Positions 25,871-33,819 of a stretch of DNA of 64,000 nucleotides are shown here, piece after piece. A program made the translations under genes and the position numbers. This stretch comes from Flavobacterium urocaniciphilum (GTDB lineage: Bacteria > Bacteroidota > Bacteroidia > Flavobacteriales > Flavobacteriaceae), in the NCBI RefSeq assembly GCF_900110615.1, contig NZ_FOEI01000008.1, positions 1 to 64,000 of the forward strand, given 5' to 3'. The stretch's first letter is position 1, and each line of letters starts with the position of its first letter. The notes beneath the pieces were generated by a model, which was not told the DNA's origin, did not search any database, and was given only the letters and a program-made list of their open reading frames with translations.

Positions 25871-26223
25871 CTAATAATCTCTTTTTCTAAAAAATAACTC
25901 ACAATCGCTTCTTTCATTAAAACCGATTGTTCACCAGCTTTTAAAGGCGGTAATTCTTTTACTACTTTATAATGTGGCCAACCTTCTTTGTCGAAAAATT
26001 CAAATTCATAATAACCATAAGGTTCTAATAATTTGCAAATAGCAATATGCATTAAGTTTACTTTTTCGTCTTTTTTGAAAGTGGTATTGATTTTACCTAA
26101 TTCCTGAACGCCAATTAAATAAATAATCGCATCTAAATCCATTTCGTCTCCATCGGCAAACTTTTCAGATAAAAAAGTCACCACTTTTTCCCAGCGTTCT
26201 TTTAATTGTGTATCTCTAGACAT
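25867..26223 (-). CDS. conserved-looking hypothetical protein
   Basis: The 118-residue product read from the ATG at 26223 (MSRDTQLKERW) is soluble and acidic-basic balanced. It is predicted helical in the first 50 residues, then has an alpha/beta end with FEFFDKEGWPHYKVVKELPPL. A TTG in frame at 26244 is rejected because a TATCTTTG -7 element (26242-26249) overlaps it. I recognise no named domain. The codon pattern looks fully coding. It is divergent from the CvpA-family gene with only 74 bp between starts. Confidence 0.75.
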   Translation of the reverse strand: MSRDTQLKERWEKVVTFLSEKFADGDEMDLDAIIYLIGVQELGKINTTFKKDEKVNLMHIAICKLLEPYGYYEFEFFDKEGWPHYKVVKELPPLKAGEQSVLMKEAIVSYFLEKEIIS

Positions 26224-26241
26224 TTCTGTTTTGTTTTTTGG

Positions 26242-26249
26242 CAAAGATA
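26242..26249 (-). promoter_or_regulatory. -7 element deciding the start of the 118-residue protein
   Basis: CAAAGATA forward, TATCTTTG on the reverse strand, 18 bp before the ATG at 26223. The divergent gene has its own -7-like TAGATTTG at 26271-26278. Confidence 0.5.
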
Positions 26250-26270
26250 GTATTTGAGGATGGCTTTTTG

Positions 26271-26278
26271 TAGATTTG
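26271..26278 (+). promoter_or_regulatory. candidate -7 element of the cvpA-family gene
   Basis: TAGATTTG, 19 bp before the ATG at 26298. The nearest upstream TTG is 14 bp away, shorter than usual. Confidence 0.4.
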
Positions 26279-26297
26279 TTTTTAGAAAAATAGAATT

Positions 26298-26852
26298 ATG
26301 GGATTTATCGATATTGTTTTTACAGCTTTACTAGGTTATGCTTTGTATAATGGTTTGAAAAATGGACTTTTTGTAGAAATTGCCTCTTTTGCCTCTTTAA
26401 TCGTTGGAATTTTTGTGGCCATTAAGTTTTCTTATGTTGTTCGATTAGGGTTAGAAGATGTTTTAAAAACCAATCCGAAATACATTGAAATTATTGCTTT
26501 TGCAATTACTTTTTTATTGGTTGTTGTTGCCATTCATTTATTGGCGAAATTTTTCACAGGTTTGTTCAGTTTTGCACATTTAGGCTGGCTAAACAAGTTA
26601 GGCGGAGCGGTTTTTAGTTTGTTGAAAACCATTTTAATGTTAAGTGTGGTGATTAGTTTGTTTCAGAAAATCAACATTAATAATATCTTGGTAAAAGAAG
26701 AAACGTTGAACAATTCGGTTTTTTACAATCCTATTCAAAAAGTTTCTAAAATGATGTATCCTAGTATCGAAAAATGGTATGAGGAATTTAAGGAGAAAAC
26801 GAAAGAAAAGCCAGAAAATGAACAAATTTCGGATTCAACTAGTGTTGAATGA
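26298..26852 (+). CDS. CvpA family membrane protein
   Basis: The 184-residue product begins MGFIDIVFTALLGYALYNGLKNGLFVEI, the CvpA/colicin V production family pattern with its first helix and glycine-rich turn. Four transmembrane helices (about 5-22, 25-45, 62-85, 98-120) are followed by a charged cytoplasmic tail (about 130-184, EEFKEKTKEKPENE). CvpA proteins are linked to envelope homeostasis and bile or detergent resistance in other bacteria; the exact role here is unknown. The gene is transcribed alone. Confidence 0.85.
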   Translation: MGFIDIVFTALLGYALYNGLKNGLFVEIASFASLIVGIFVAIKFSYVVRLGLEDVLKTNPKYIEIIAFAITFLLVVVAIHLLAKFFTGLFSFAHLGWLNKLGGAVFSLLKTILMLSVVISLFQKININNILVKEETLNNSVFYNPIQKVSKMMYPSIEKWYEEFKEKTKEKPENEQISDSTSVE

Positions 26853-26926
26853 TTTAGCATGGATTGCAAAACCGCGCTAGCAGGTTTCGGATTCTACAAA
26901 TGTTGATGAAAGTAATTAACCACAAT

Positions 26927-26986
26927 GTTTGTCACGCTGAAAGCGTCTCAACTTAGTTTGCATGAGATCCTTTCAGGATGACAAAC
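26927..26986. repeat. 60-bp REP-like intergenic palindrome (copy 1)
   Basis: The element opens GTTTGTCACGCTGAAAG and closes CTTTCAGGATGACAAAC, terminal inverted repeats that match at 15 of 17 positions. A related element with the same ends lies at 38327-38408. It is intergenic, between cvpA and a response regulator gene. Confidence 0.7.
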
Positions 26987-27050
26987 TGGGCGTTTAAACT
27001 TGATGGTTAGTTTAGTGTAATTTATTGGTGTGTATTGTTTTGTGTAATTT

Positions 27051-27734
27051 CTACTCACTCACCCATTTAAATCCAACTCTAGGAATATTTTCAATTGACA
27101 AACTCGGTGTTTCTTTAAAGATTTTTCGCAAACGAGATATAAAAACATCTAAACTTCTGCCTAAAAAGTAATCGTCAGATCCCCAAAGTTCCATTAGGAT
27201 TTTTTCGCGTTTTAATACGGTATTCGGATTGTCTAAAAACAATTTTAGCAATTGGGCTTCGCGTTCTGTAAGTGTAGTTTTAGACGTTTCGTTTTTAATT
27301 AGAAAGTTTTCTGGTTCAAAAACAAAACCTGCAAACTCATATTTTTTGATTGTTTTTTCCGTGTTTTTCTGACTTCTATGTAAGAAGACTTCAATTTTTA
27401 AAATTAGTTCTTCAATAGAATAGGGTTTTACTAAATAATCATCGGCGCCCAATTTCAAACCTTTAATTCGGTCTTCTTTCATGGTTTTCGCTGATAAAAA
27501 AATAATCGGAATTTCCTGATTGCGCTTTCTAATTTCCGTTGCCAATTCGAATCCGTCCATTTCGGGCATCATAATATCAGTAACAACTATATCAAATTGG
27601 TTTTTACAAAATGTTTCCAAACCACTTTTTCCATTGGTACAATGCACCACATCAAAGTGTTGTTCTAAATTGTCGGAAGTTAAAAACGCTAATGTTTCTT
27701 CATCTTCAACGTATAAAACCTTTTTTTTATGCAT
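27051..27734 (-). CDS. OmpR-family response regulator
   Basis: The 227-residue product has a receiver domain (about 1-120; acidic pocket E10-D11, phosphoacceptor D53 in VVTDIMMPEMDG, lysine in DYLVKPYS near 103) and a winged-helix DNA-binding domain (about 130-225; LTEREAQLLKLFLDNPNTVLKRE, DVFISRLRKIFKETP, GVGFKW-like end). The start overlaps the 3' end of the kinase gene by 8 bp, so the two are cotranscribed and translationally coupled. OmpR-type proteins bind direct repeats of about 10-11 bp, and such repeats occur at 29167-29206 upstream of the kinase. Confidence 0.94.
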   Translation of the reverse strand: MHKKKVLYVEDEETLAFLTSDNLEQHFDVVHCTNGKSGLETFCKNQFDIVVTDIMMPEMDGFELATEIRKRNQEIPIIFLSAKTMKEDRIKGLKLGADDYLVKPYSIEELILKIEVFLHRSQKNTEKTIKKYEFAGFVFEPENFLIKNETSKTTLTEREAQLLKLFLDNPNTVLKREKILMELWGSDDYFLGRSLDVFISRLRKIFKETPSLSIENIPRVGFKWVSE

Positions 27735-28998
27735 AATCTTTCTGATTAATTTGAATGGTAACTGTTATTCCTTTATCGATATTATTTGCGATAGCAATTT
27801 TCCATTTATGTAATTCACATATTTTTTTTACATAAGACAATCCAATTCCGAAACCTTCAATATTGGTAATATCTTTTCTTGTAACTCTGAAAAATTTATC
27901 GAACACGAAAGGTAAATCTTTTGGCGGAATTCCGCAACCATTATCTTTTATTTCAATAAGAAGTTGTTTGTTTTTTTCATGAACATTAATTTCAATTTTC
28001 GGATTCGATTCACAATATTTAACCGAATTATCTACTAAATTGAATACAATATTATAAATATGAAATTCGTCGGCGTTGATTTTATAAGCTTTGTCCACAT
28101 TTATATTGATGTCGATTTTCTTATCGTATTTTAATTTGATGTTGTCTTTTACCAAATCTAAAACCGGTTTTAATTCGAATTTCGATTTATCAATTAACAT
28201 TTGCTTACTTTCCGTTTTGGCCACATATAAGATTTTTTCAATGTGTTCGTTCAGTTTATTGGTTTGATTGACAATAATTTGATTGTATTTAGAAAGCTTT
28301 GGGTTTTCTTTAATCTCGTTTTGCTGTTTCACATAATTAGACGCAATCAATATGGAAGCTAATGGCGTTTTAAATTCATGCGACATGTTATTGATGAAAT
28401 CTTTTTGTAATTCGGTGTATTTTTTCTGTTTCAACATCAATAACACGGAATACACATAAATGATTAGTACTAAGAATAAAACAGACGTAAAGATCCAATA
28501 CTGACTCAAGTTTTTGAAATAATTCTTTTCAATATCCGGAAAACGAATGGCAAAATAATAGGTGTATTCGGGTTGTTTGGTAAAACAAGTTGGACATTTA
28601 ATAGGTTCTTTTGTTCCATTACTATTAATGTGATTGCTAAATGCCATTTGATCGGAAGAGCAATTGTAAATCGCATATTCAAAATCTAAATCCAGATTTT
28701 TTTTCTGAAATTCGGAAATCAAATAATGTTCTAAAATAGTATTTTCAAATTCGTAATTTACGTTAACCGTAAAATAGTTTTCTGAAATTCTTTCTACCTG
28801 ATTAGAAACCAACAATCCGGTTTGGTTGTCTTTATATAATTTTTCTAATACGTCTTGTAAAGCAAAAAAGATTTTATCTTCAGTTTCTTTTTTAGCAATT
28901 TTTCGTGCATTACTAATAATAAATAATTGCATGATGATTACTCCAACAATTGCCAGAAATCCGATTACAATTACTATATTAAATCTTGAAAGTTTCAT
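27727..28998 (-). CDS. sensor histidine kinase, OmpR-system partner
   Basis: The 423-residue product has transmembrane helices near 8-28 and 165-187 around a periplasmic domain with two pairs of cysteines (YNCSSDQ, PIKCPTCF). The HisKA histidine is in FINNMSHEFKTPLASIL near 208. The HATPase domain has NLVDNSVKY, DNGCGIPPKDLPFVFDKFFRV and GFGIGLSYVKKI. It overlaps its regulator by 8 bp. The cysteines could form disulfides or sense redox or metal (inference). It is divergent from the DUF1573 gene, a plausible target. Confidence 0.93.
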   Translation of the reverse strand: MKLSRFNIVIVIGFLAIVGVIIMQLFIISNARKIAKKETEDKIFFALQDVLEKLYKDNQTGLLVSNQVERISENYFTVNVNYEFENTILEHYLISEFQKKNLDLDFEYAIYNCSSDQMAFSNHINSNGTKEPIKCPTCFTKQPEYTYYFAIRFPDIEKNYFKNLSQYWIFTSVLFLVLIIYVYSVLLMLKQKKYTELQKDFINNMSHEFKTPLASILIASNYVKQQNEIKENPKLSKYNQIIVNQTNKLNEHIEKILYVAKTESKQMLIDKSKFELKPVLDLVKDNIKLKYDKKIDININVDKAYKINADEFHIYNIVFNLVDNSVKYCESNPKIEINVHEKNKQLLIEIKDNGCGIPPKDLPFVFDKFFRVTRKDITNIEGFGIGLSYVKKICELHKWKIAIANNIDKGITVTIQINQKDYA

Positions 28999-29166
28999 AT
29001 TTGGTTTTACTCTTTTTTAATTATTCAATGTTATCGCTTTTAAATGATTCTTAGTTAGTTGAATTTTTTATACATTGCGATACCAATAAATTATATTTTG
29101 TTATTTTTAGTATTCTTGCTTTAAATTTTCAACGATATTATAACAATTTTTAAAGCGAAATGAATC

Positions 29167-29206
29167 ATTAACAAGTCATTAACACAATAAATATAACTGA
29201 TTAACA
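29167..29206. promoter_or_regulatory. phased ATTAACA direct repeats, candidate OmpR-type operator
   Basis: ATTAACA occurs at 29167, 29178 and 29200, that is at offsets 0, 11 and 33 bp, one helical turn each with one position unmatched. The array ends about 20 bp upstream of the -7 element of the DUF1573 gene, a typical activator position, and lies between that gene and the divergent two-component operon. Confidence 0.5.
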
Positions 29207-29226
29207 GCATTAAATAAAAAAATAAA

Positions 29227-29234
29227 TACATTTG
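29227..29234 (+). promoter_or_regulatory. -7 element of the DUF1573 gene
   Basis: TACATTTG matches TAnnTTTG, 37 bp before the ATG. There is no TTG at the -33 position. Instead an ATTAACA repeat ends at 29206, consistent with an activator-dependent promoter. Confidence 0.5.
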
Positions 29235-29271
29235 CTATATCAAAATTATAAACTTTAAAAACAAAATACTT

Positions 29272-29742
29272 ATGAAAAATTTAAAATTACTAGCTTTTGC
29301 ATTATTAGTATCATCTGCTTCTTTTGCACAATTAAAAGAGCCTAAAACTCCAGTTACAGGAACAATTACTCCAACTGCAGTTCAAACACCTCAAACTCCA
29401 TCTCAATTAAAATGGGACAAAGAAGTTCATGAATTTGGTACTATCGAGCAAGGTAAACCAGTTTCTTATGAGTTTACATTTACAAATACATCAAACAAAG
29501 ATATTACATTAACTGATGTAAAAGCGGCTTGTGGATGTACAGCAACTAACTATACAAAAACTGCTGTTAAACCAGGTGAAAAAGGTACAGTTACTGCAAC
29601 TTATAACGCTGCAGCAGGTGGTGCTTTCCAAAAAACTGTTACTATTAGAACTAGTGAAGAAAATGCTGCTCCTAAAGTTTTAACTTTCAAAGGAACAGTT
29701 AAAGTAAATGAAGTTCCTGCTACAATTACTCCTGCAAAATAA
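29272..29742 (+). CDS. DUF1573 domain protein, exported
   Basis: The 156-residue product has a signal peptide (cleavage near SFAQ) and a Pro/Thr-rich linker. The DUF1573 immunoglobulin-like domain (about 45-150) has the family signature WDKEVHEFGTIEQGKPVSYEFTFTNTS and VKAACGCTATNYTK-PGEKG. The domain is widespread in Bacteroidota and of unknown function, related in fold to the ASPM/SPD-2/Hydin Ig group. Codon use looks that of a well-expressed gene. Phased repeats upstream suggest control by the divergent two-component system. Confidence 0.9.
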   Translation: MKNLKLLAFALLVSSASFAQLKEPKTPVTGTITPTAVQTPQTPSQLKWDKEVHEFGTIEQGKPVSYEFTFTNTSNKDITLTDVKAACGCTATNYTKTAVKPGEKGTVTATYNAAAGGAFQKTVTIRTSEENAAPKVLTFKGTVKVNEVPATITPAK

Positions 29743-29764
29743 TTTAAAAAATTATTATATATTT

Positions 29765-29798
29765 AATCCCGATAAGGTTTACTTGTCGGGATTTTTTT
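29765..29798 (+). terminator. intrinsic terminator abutting the next start codon
   Basis: AATCCCGA and TCGGGATT arms, plus AAG/CTT, around a GTTTA loop, then T residues that run directly into the ATG at 29799. It ends the DUF1573 gene. Confidence 0.8.
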
Positions 29799-30272
29799 AT
29801 GGAAAAAATTGTAATAAATAGTCCGCTCGGATTTGTGCTAATTGAAGGAGATGAAACGGGAATTTCTAAAATTTCAATTACTTCAAATGAAATACTTTTG
29901 ACAGAAACGATTCCTGATTTATTTACAGAAGTTGTTAAGCAAATGCATGAATATTTTGATGGAAACAGAACTGTTTTTACTTTCAAAATGAATCCAAAAG
30001 GCACCGAATTTCAAAAGAAAGTTTGGGAGGAATTACTAAAAATTCCATACGGGAAAACAGCTTCCTATCAAGAAATTACCAACCAATTGGGCGATCCTAA
30101 AGCGATTCGTGCGGTTGCTAATGCGAATGGTAAAAATCCACTTTGGATTGTGGTTCCTTGCCATCGTGTAATTGGTTCCGATGGTTCTTTAACAGGTTAT
30201 GCTGGCGGATTATGGCGAAAAAAATGGTTGTTGAAGCATGAAAATCCCGTGAAACAACAAAGTTTGTTTTAA
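29799..30272 (+). CDS. ogt: methylated-DNA--protein-cysteine S-methyltransferase
   Basis: This suicide repair enzyme removes O6-alkyl groups from guanine onto its own cysteine. The 157-residue product has the acceptor in IVVPCHRVIGSDGSLTGYAGGLWRK (C121), the arginine-finger helix AIRAVANANGKNP and the recognition segment GTEFQKKVWEELLKIPYGKTASY. The short N-terminal domain is typical of Ogt. The ATG comes directly after a terminator T run, so expression depends on read-through or a promoter hidden in the hairpin. A second, inactive homolog (alkyltransferase-like) is at 52859. Confidence 0.95.
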   Translation: MEKIVINSPLGFVLIEGDETGISKISITSNEILLTETIPDLFTEVVKQMHEYFDGNRTVFTFKMNPKGTEFQKKVWEELLKIPYGKTASYQEITNQLGDPKAIRAVANANGKNPLWIVVPCHRVIGSDGSLTGYAGGLWRKKWLLKHENPVKQQSLF

Positions 30273-30305
30273 AAATTTCTTATCTTGCTATTAAATTCTT
30301 CTGCT

Positions 30306-31463
30306 ATGAAATTGCTTTTAAAAATCTTCAAATGGTTTATCATTATCTTCAGTAGTATCATCATTTTGATGTATATTTTTGATGTCGATTATTTATTACG
30401 TGCCGTTAGAACTATATATTTTAAAGGGTACACTACTGCATTTTTAGAGGATTATAAAGAATTTCCAAATCGTACCATAAAAAAAGGCGTGGGTCAACCT
30501 TGGGCCATTTCAAAGGAATACAATTCTGTTCCATCAACGGAAACACTAAATAAAACACATAACGAATTACAAACAATTGCTTATTTAATCATCAAGAATG
30601 ATAGTATTTGGCATGAAAGTTATTATGATGGTTTTGGTAAAGATTCAAAATCGAATTCGTTTTCTATTGCCAAAAGTGTGGTTTCTGCCGCTTTAGGTAA
30701 AGCCATTATGGAAGGAAAAATTAAAAGTTTAGATCAAAAAGTAACTGATTTTTTTCCTGAGCTAAAAGGTAAATTTGCGAAAGAAGTTACGGTTGGCGAT
30801 TTATCTTCTATGGCTTCTGGTTTAAGTTGGGATGAAAAATATTATAGTCCGTTTTCTATAGTTACAAAAGCGTATTTTGATGATAATTTAAAAGACATCA
30901 TTTTAGGATTAGACATAAAAGAAAAACCAGGTCAACACTTTAAATATTTAAGTGGTAACACTCAGTTGTTAGCCATGTGTATTGAAAAAGCTACAGGTAA
31001 ATATTTGTCGGATTATGTTTCAGAAAGTTTTTGGCAACCAATGGGAGCTGAAAATGATGCCCTTTGGCAATTGGATGAAGCAGATACTGGAATTGAAAAA
31101 GCCTATTGTTGTATTGCCAGTAACGCAAGAGATTTTGCACGTTTTGGCAGATTGTACAAACAACACGGCAAATGGAACGGAAAACAAATTTTAGATAGTG
31201 CATTTGTGGCGAAATCCATTCAACCACGTTTTGCTGAAAGTCCAGAATATGGATACGGTTGGTGGCTGCACACAATTAAAGGAAAAAAGTTGTATTACAT
31301 GCGTGGTCATTTAGGTCAGTTTGTAATTGTCATTCCGGAAGATGATTTAATTATTGTTCGATTGGGTCATTTAAAAGGATTGCAAACTAAAACCGATCCG
31401 CATAGTAACGATTTATATGTATATGTAGAAGAAGCGTATAAAATGCTCGAAAAAAAGAAATAA
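30306..31463 (+). CDS. beta-lactamase-fold serine hydrolase (class C family)
   Basis: The 385-residue product read from the ATG at 30306 has an N-terminal transmembrane segment (about 5-27), so it is anchored or exported, and a catalytic domain. The serine-lysine motif S-x-x-K is in NSFSIAKSVVSAALG near 120, a Tyr motif is in FKYLSGNTQLLAMC, and a third-box candidate is near YYMRGHLGQFVIV. The family includes esterases, D-amino-acid peptidases and penicillin-binding-like proteins, so antibiotic resistance should not be assumed. The upstream TTG at 30285 is not favoured. It lies 33 bp after ogt. Confidence 0.88.
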   Translation: MKLLLKIFKWFIIIFSSIIILMYIFDVDYLLRAVRTIYFKGYTTAFLEDYKEFPNRTIKKGVGQPWAISKEYNSVPSTETLNKTHNELQTIAYLIIKNDSIWHESYYDGFGKDSKSNSFSIAKSVVSAALGKAIMEGKIKSLDQKVTDFFPELKGKFAKEVTVGDLSSMASGLSWDEKYYSPFSIVTKAYFDDNLKDIILGLDIKEKPGQHFKYLSGNTQLLAMCIEKATGKYLSDYVSESFWQPMGAENDALWQLDEADTGIEKAYCCIASNARDFARFGRLYKQHGKWNGKQILDSAFVAKSIQPRFAESPEYGYGWWLHTIKGKKLYYMRGHLGQFVIVIPEDDLIIVRLGHLKGLQTKTDPHSNDLYVYVEEAYKMLEKKK

Positions 31464-31484
31464 TTATCAACCAATAAATTTAAT

Positions 31485-32198
31485 ATGTTAAACGCCATTC
31501 AATTAGAAAATATCTTGTTTTTAGATATTGAAACTGTACCTGAAGTCGAAAATTTTAATGAATTAGACGATGATTTTCAAGAATTATTTGCTTTAAAAAC
31601 ACAATACCAACGCAAAGACGAATTTACTCCTGAAGAGTTTTACGAAAGAGCTGGAATTTGGGCTGAGTTTGGAAAAATCATTTGTATTTCGGTTGGATTT
31701 TTCACCCAAAAAAGTGGGGAAAGACAATTTAGAGTTACCACATTTCAAGGAGATGAAGAACGATTGTTAATCGAATTTTCAAATTTAATTAATAATCATT
31801 TTAGTTTGCCACAACATTTATTATGTGGGCATAATGTAAAAGAATTCGATTTACCTTTTATTGCACGAAGAATGTTAATTCATGGAATCAAAATTCCAAC
31901 CAAGTTGAATTTAATGGGTAAAAAACCTTGGGAAGTTCCTCATTTAGATACTCTAGAATTATGGAAATTTGGCGATTATAAACATTTTACATCTTTAAAA
32001 TTATTAACAAAAGTATTGGGTGTTCCTTCGCCTAAAGACGATATAGATGGGAGTGAAGTTGCCAAAGTGTTTTACAAAGAAAAAGACATCGATAGAATCG
32101 CAACCTATTGCGAAAAAGATGTAATTGCTGTGGCCCAAATCATTTTGAAATTGCGTTTGCAGAAATTATTATCCGACGATGAGGTATTACGAGTATAA
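31485..32198 (+). CDS. 3'-5' exonuclease, PolB-proofreading-like (DEDD)
   Basis: The 237-residue product has the DEDD-type exonuclease motifs: ILFLDIETVPEV (D and E, about residues 14-18), LCGHNVKEFDLPFIARRM (D, about 120-130) and IATYCEKDVIAVAQI (D, about 208). This matches the free-standing predicted PolB exonuclease-like family (RNase H fold), suggested to act in DNA repair. It is 21 bp after the hydrolase gene and probably the last gene of that unit, ending in a clear terminator. Confidence 0.88.
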   Translation: MLNAIQLENILFLDIETVPEVENFNELDDDFQELFALKTQYQRKDEFTPEEFYERAGIWAEFGKIICISVGFFTQKSGERQFRVTTFQGDEERLLIEFSNLINNHFSLPQHLLCGHNVKEFDLPFIARRMLIHGIKIPTKLNLMGKKPWEVPHLDTLELWKFGDYKHFTSLKLLTKVLGVPSPKDDIDGSEVAKVFYKEKDIDRIATYCEKDVIAVAQIILKLRLQKLLSDDEVLRV

Positions 32199-32202
32199 AA
32201 AC

Positions 32203-32232
32203 AAAAAAGCTGTCCGCAAGGACAGCTTTTTC
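32203..32232 (+). terminator. intrinsic terminator
   Basis: AAAAGCTGTCC, GCAA tetraloop, GGACAGCTTTT with a T run, directly after the exonuclease gene. It may also serve the convergent secreted-protein gene. Confidence 0.85.
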
Positions 32233-32275
32233 TAGAAATTAAATTTAAACTTTAAAATAAATTAATTATAGTATT

Positions 32276-33454
32276 TTACTTTATCAATTCAACGCTTAAT
32301 GAAGTTCCTTCATACAAAGTTATTGGATCTCCAGCATCATAATAAAGAGTAATTGTATCGTTTGCAGCAAGTGTTACAATTTTTAATTTAGTAATGGTAT
32401 CTAAATCGCCATTATAAGCACTTTTTAATACAGTTGAACCTGCAATTTTTGTATTGTTTTTTCTTAAATAAAAAGTATGATTTCCATTAGCACTACCTCT
32501 TGAAAAGTTTACAGTATAAATTATTTTATAATCTCCAGGTGTTACTACTTTAATACTTGTTGAAGCCATAGTTACACCAGAATTTGGTCCAGTTGTACCA
32601 TACGTAACATCATTTCCAGCTGTTAAAGTACCATTAGTACTTCTGAAAAGTTCTCCGTATTTTTCTAATTGTGGATTCAATCTAATAATTAAATCATCAA
32701 TAGTTTCCCAACTAGCTTTTCCATTAGCATCAGAACGTAAAATGTTTCCTTCACCTTGTCTTCCATCCACCATTTTAATGTTTCCAACAATATGTATTTT
32801 TTCATCTGGTGAAGATGTTCCAATACCTACTTTAGAATACGTGTCTGTAGTTCCTAAAACAATAGCATAATCTTGTGACGTTTTCGCTTGATAACCAATA
32901 GCTGTTGCATATTGTCCAGAAACTGCTGTTTGATTTCCAATCGCAATAGAATATGGAGAAGAAATTGCAGCATTATTTCCTAAAATCATAGCGTTGCTTA
33001 CACCAGTCGTAATGCTTGAATTTGTTCCAAATGTAATGCTTGAATTTTTATCAAATTTTGCAACAGTACCATTGTTTACTTTTAATAATAAGTCTTGGTA
33101 GTTTGTAGTTCCAAGAAAATTTCCATTAGAAATTGCATTTCCACCTATTTTCCAATGATTAGACATTGATGAATCTTGAAATAAATGCCATTTAGTATCC
33201 CAAAAGTAAAAACCTGGAATTACATCTGAAATTGTTGCAGTATTGTAAACCAATAAACTTGTAACAGGATTAGTAATTGTAGTTACATCTGTAGTTGATG
33301 TTAAACTGATTCTTGGGATCAATAATCCTGAATTTGAACTGTTAATGTCTAATGCTGAAGATGCGTTAGGATTTGTAGTTCCAATACCTACTTGACTGTA
33401 AGAAAATTGTAATTGTATCGTAAAAATTACGATAGATAATAAGAGCTTTTTCAT
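32276..33454 (-). CDS. secreted fibre-like surface protein
   Basis: The 392-residue product starts at the ATG at 33454 (MKKLLLSIVIF). The longer frame to 33502 contains the promoter and is rejected. Signal peptide, then VGIGTTNPNASSALDINSSNSGLLIPR. A YadA/collagen-head-like region follows with ISSPYSIAIGNQTAVSGQYATAIGYQ repeats, a second VGIGTSSPDEKIHIVG motif near 210, and a C-terminal beta-rich domain (TPGDYKIIYTVNFSRG, NGNHTFYLRKNNTKIAG) resembling C1q-like trimeric tips. It is probably a trimeric fibre on the cell surface (inference). No T9SS domain. Confidence 0.8.
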   Translation of the reverse strand: MKKLLLSIVIFTIQLQFSYSQVGIGTTNPNASSALDINSSNSGLLIPRISLTSTTDVTTITNPVTSLLVYNTATISDVIPGFYFWDTKWHLFQDSSMSNHWKIGGNAISNGNFLGTTNYQDLLLKVNNGTVAKFDKNSSITFGTNSSITTGVSNAMILGNNAAISSPYSIAIGNQTAVSGQYATAIGYQAKTSQDYAIVLGTTDTYSKVGIGTSSPDEKIHIVGNIKMVDGRQGEGNILRSDANGKASWETIDDLIIRLNPQLEKYGELFRSTNGTLTAGNDVTYGTTGPNSGVTMASTSIKVVTPGDYKIIYTVNFSRGSANGNHTFYLRKNNTKIAGSTVLKSAYNGDLDTITKLKIVTLAANDTITLYYDAGDPITLYEGTSLSVELIK

Positions 33455-33472
33455 AATTGTGTTGTGTGGGTG

Positions 33473-33502
33473 CAAAATTACAACTTCATAACACACTGAC
33501 AA
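33473..33502 (-). promoter_or_regulatory. promoter of the fibre-like surface protein gene
   Basis: On the reverse strand: TTG (33502-33500), 19-bp spacer, TAATTTTG (33480-33473), 18 bp before the ATG at 33454. It matches the Bacteroidota consensus well and decides the start codon. Confidence 0.75.
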
Positions 33503-33772
33503 CCATTGTTTTGCTTACGGCATATCTTAAAAATTGTCAAATTATGTATTTGATAATAAATTTCGAGTATAATTGAGTATTCATTAAGGTTTTCCCTAAA
33601 AAATAAACAGGTACATAATTTAAAATTTTGTAAAATGTTATAAATGAACAAATTTGTTACGAATTGTTATATTATTTTTAAGATATATAACGAATTTTAA
33701 TTTTTAAAGGAGATTTGTTCTGAGTTATAAATTAGTTAAGATAATTTTAACAATTTATCGAAAAGACATAAA

Positions 33773-33801
33773 AAAAACCCAGTGAATTACTGGGTTTTTA
33801 A
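33773..33801 (-). terminator. intrinsic terminator after the LamG/T9SS gene
   Basis: AAAAACCCAGT, GAATT loop, ACTGGGTTTTT, just past the stop codon of the gene at 33820 on the reverse strand. Confidence 0.8.
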
Positions 33802-33819
33802 ATTTATCAGAATGTTTTG

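Larger units (their letters stand above)
33455..33819. other. intergenic region of 365 bp between two surface-protein genes
   Basis: It holds the promoter of the fibre-like protein gene (33473-33502) and the terminator of the LamG gene's neighbour region (33773-33801). The 270 bp between them are very AT-rich, with no ORF, hairpin or repeat that I can support. Confidence 0.6.

Noticed and set aside
30306..31463. Antibiotic beta-lactamase
   Set aside because: The fold and S-x-x-K fit, but the family is mostly esterases and peptidases, and nothing here shows antibiotic hydrolysis.
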